Shown here one piece after another: positions 6,513-7,022 of a DNA stretch of 7,022 nt. The stretch spans positions 1 to 7,022 of the forward strand of contig JAKSSI010000070.1 of assembly GCA_024403175.1 (NCBI GenBank), read 5' to 3'. This DNA is from Clostridia bacterium (GTDB lineage Bacteria > Bacillota_A > Clostridia > Peptostreptococcales > Anaerovoracaceae). The stretch's first letter is position 1. Each line of letters opens with the position of its first letter. The position numbers and the translations under genes were made by a program. The notes under the pieces were generated by a model that was not told where the DNA came from, searched no databases, and saw nothing but the letters and a program-made list of their open reading frames with translations.

Positions 6513-7022
6513 ATGAAGCAAAGTATTTTTACAATTACAGAAAACATCGCTCTCACAGATACTATCTATAGAGTTCGCATGGAAGGTGATACTTCTGAAA
6601 TTACAGCACCAGGTATGTTTGTTAACATACTTTTAGACGGACTGTTTTTAAGAAGGCCAATTTCAGTTTGCGATGTTGAAGGAAACATTCTCACACTGAT
6701 TTATAAAGTTGTAGGCAAGGGCACAGAAATGATGTGCAAGATGCCTGCAGGCACAAAGCTCGACGTTTTAACAGGGCTTGGCAATGGCTATAATCTTGAA
6801 GACTGCGGAGATGCTCCGCTGCTTATTGGAGGGGGAGTTGGTGTTCCACCACTCTACCTTCTTGCAAGAAAGCTTATTGCTTTAGGAAAGAAACCTCGCG
6901 TTGTGCTTGGTTTTAACACAAAATCAGAAATCTTCTACGAAGAAGAATTTAAGGCTCTTGGTCTTGAAGTAAGTGTTGCAACAGTAGATTGCAGCTACGG
7001 ACCAAAAGGTTTCGTAAGCGAT
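6513..7022 (+). CDS. pyrK: Dihydroorotate dehydrogenase electron transfer subunit, 3' truncated by window edge
   Basis: PyrK binds FAD and a [2Fe-2S] cluster and carries electrons from the PyrD catalytic subunit to NAD+ in type 1B dihydroorotate dehydrogenase. The 170 residues present cover the flavin-binding beta barrel (about 1-95), with the FAD motif RRPIS at 47-51, a LGNGY segment near 89-93, and the start of the NAD-binding lobe with GGGVGVPPLY at 106-115. These features separate it from general ferredoxin reductases. The C-terminal cysteine cluster lies beyond the window. The start ATG is four bases after the carB stop and has only a weak AAGA ribosome site, so translation is probably coupled to carB. 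pyrD is expected directly downstream. The PyrK/UbiB-like reductase family is clear, and the operon position settles the assignment. Confidence 0.94.
   Translation, partial: MKQSIFTITENIALTDTIYRVRMEGDTSEITAPGMFVNILLDGLFLRRPISVCDVEGNILTLIYKVVGKGTEMMCKMPAGTKLDVLTGLGNGYNLEDCGDAPLLIGGGVGVPPLYLLARKLIALGKKPRVVLGFNTKSEIFYEEEFKALGLEVSVATVDCSYGPKGFVSD

Overview
The window looks like chromosome from a moderately AT-rich member of the Bacillota, most likely a Clostridia-type anaerobe. The evidence is the PyrR-type transcription attenuator in front of the pyrimidine genes, the presence of pyrK (the partner of the NAD-linked type 1B dihydroorotate dehydrogenase found mainly in Gram-positives), strong AGGAG-type ribosome sites and A/T-ending codons (ACA, CCA, CTT, GAA). 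I cannot name a genus. All five genes are on the plus strand. I see no mobile element, tRNA, rRNA or CRISPR array, and no stretch above 300 bases lacks a gene.

Layout: (1) 1-1005 is the 3' part of glmS (glucosamine-6-P synthase), covering the isomerase half. (2) 1006-1114 holds a sigma-A-like promoter for the next gene and no convincing glmS terminator. (3) 1115-2023 encodes a stand-alone radical SAM protein of unknown function. (4) 2024-2214 is a regulatory leader: a good promoter (TTGAGA, 17 bases, TATTAT), then three alternative RNA hairpins. These are a PyrR-binding anti-antiterminator with a CAGAGA hexaloop, an antiterminator, and a 12-bp intrinsic terminator lying directly before the pyrC ribosome site. 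(5) 2215-3324 pyrC, 3335-6508 carB and 6513-7022 pyrK (cut by the window end) form a tight operon with gaps of 10 and 4 bases.

How it works together: carB makes carbamoyl phosphate, pyrC closes carbamoyl-aspartate to dihydroorotate, and pyrK carries electrons from dihydroorotate dehydrogenase (expected just downstream) to NAD+. The leader should switch the operon off when UMP is high. pyrB, carA and pyrR are not in the window; carA is missing from its common place next to carB. The pyr terminator is also the first strong terminator after the radical SAM gene.

Most of the window is ordinary housekeeping DNA. The points worth a second look are the fully drawable PyrR switch with an extra nested hairpin, the unassigned radical SAM gene, the missing carA, the N-terminally short dihydroorotase, the uneven codon use within glmS and within the pyr operon, and an unusual residue change in the glmS sugar-binding region.
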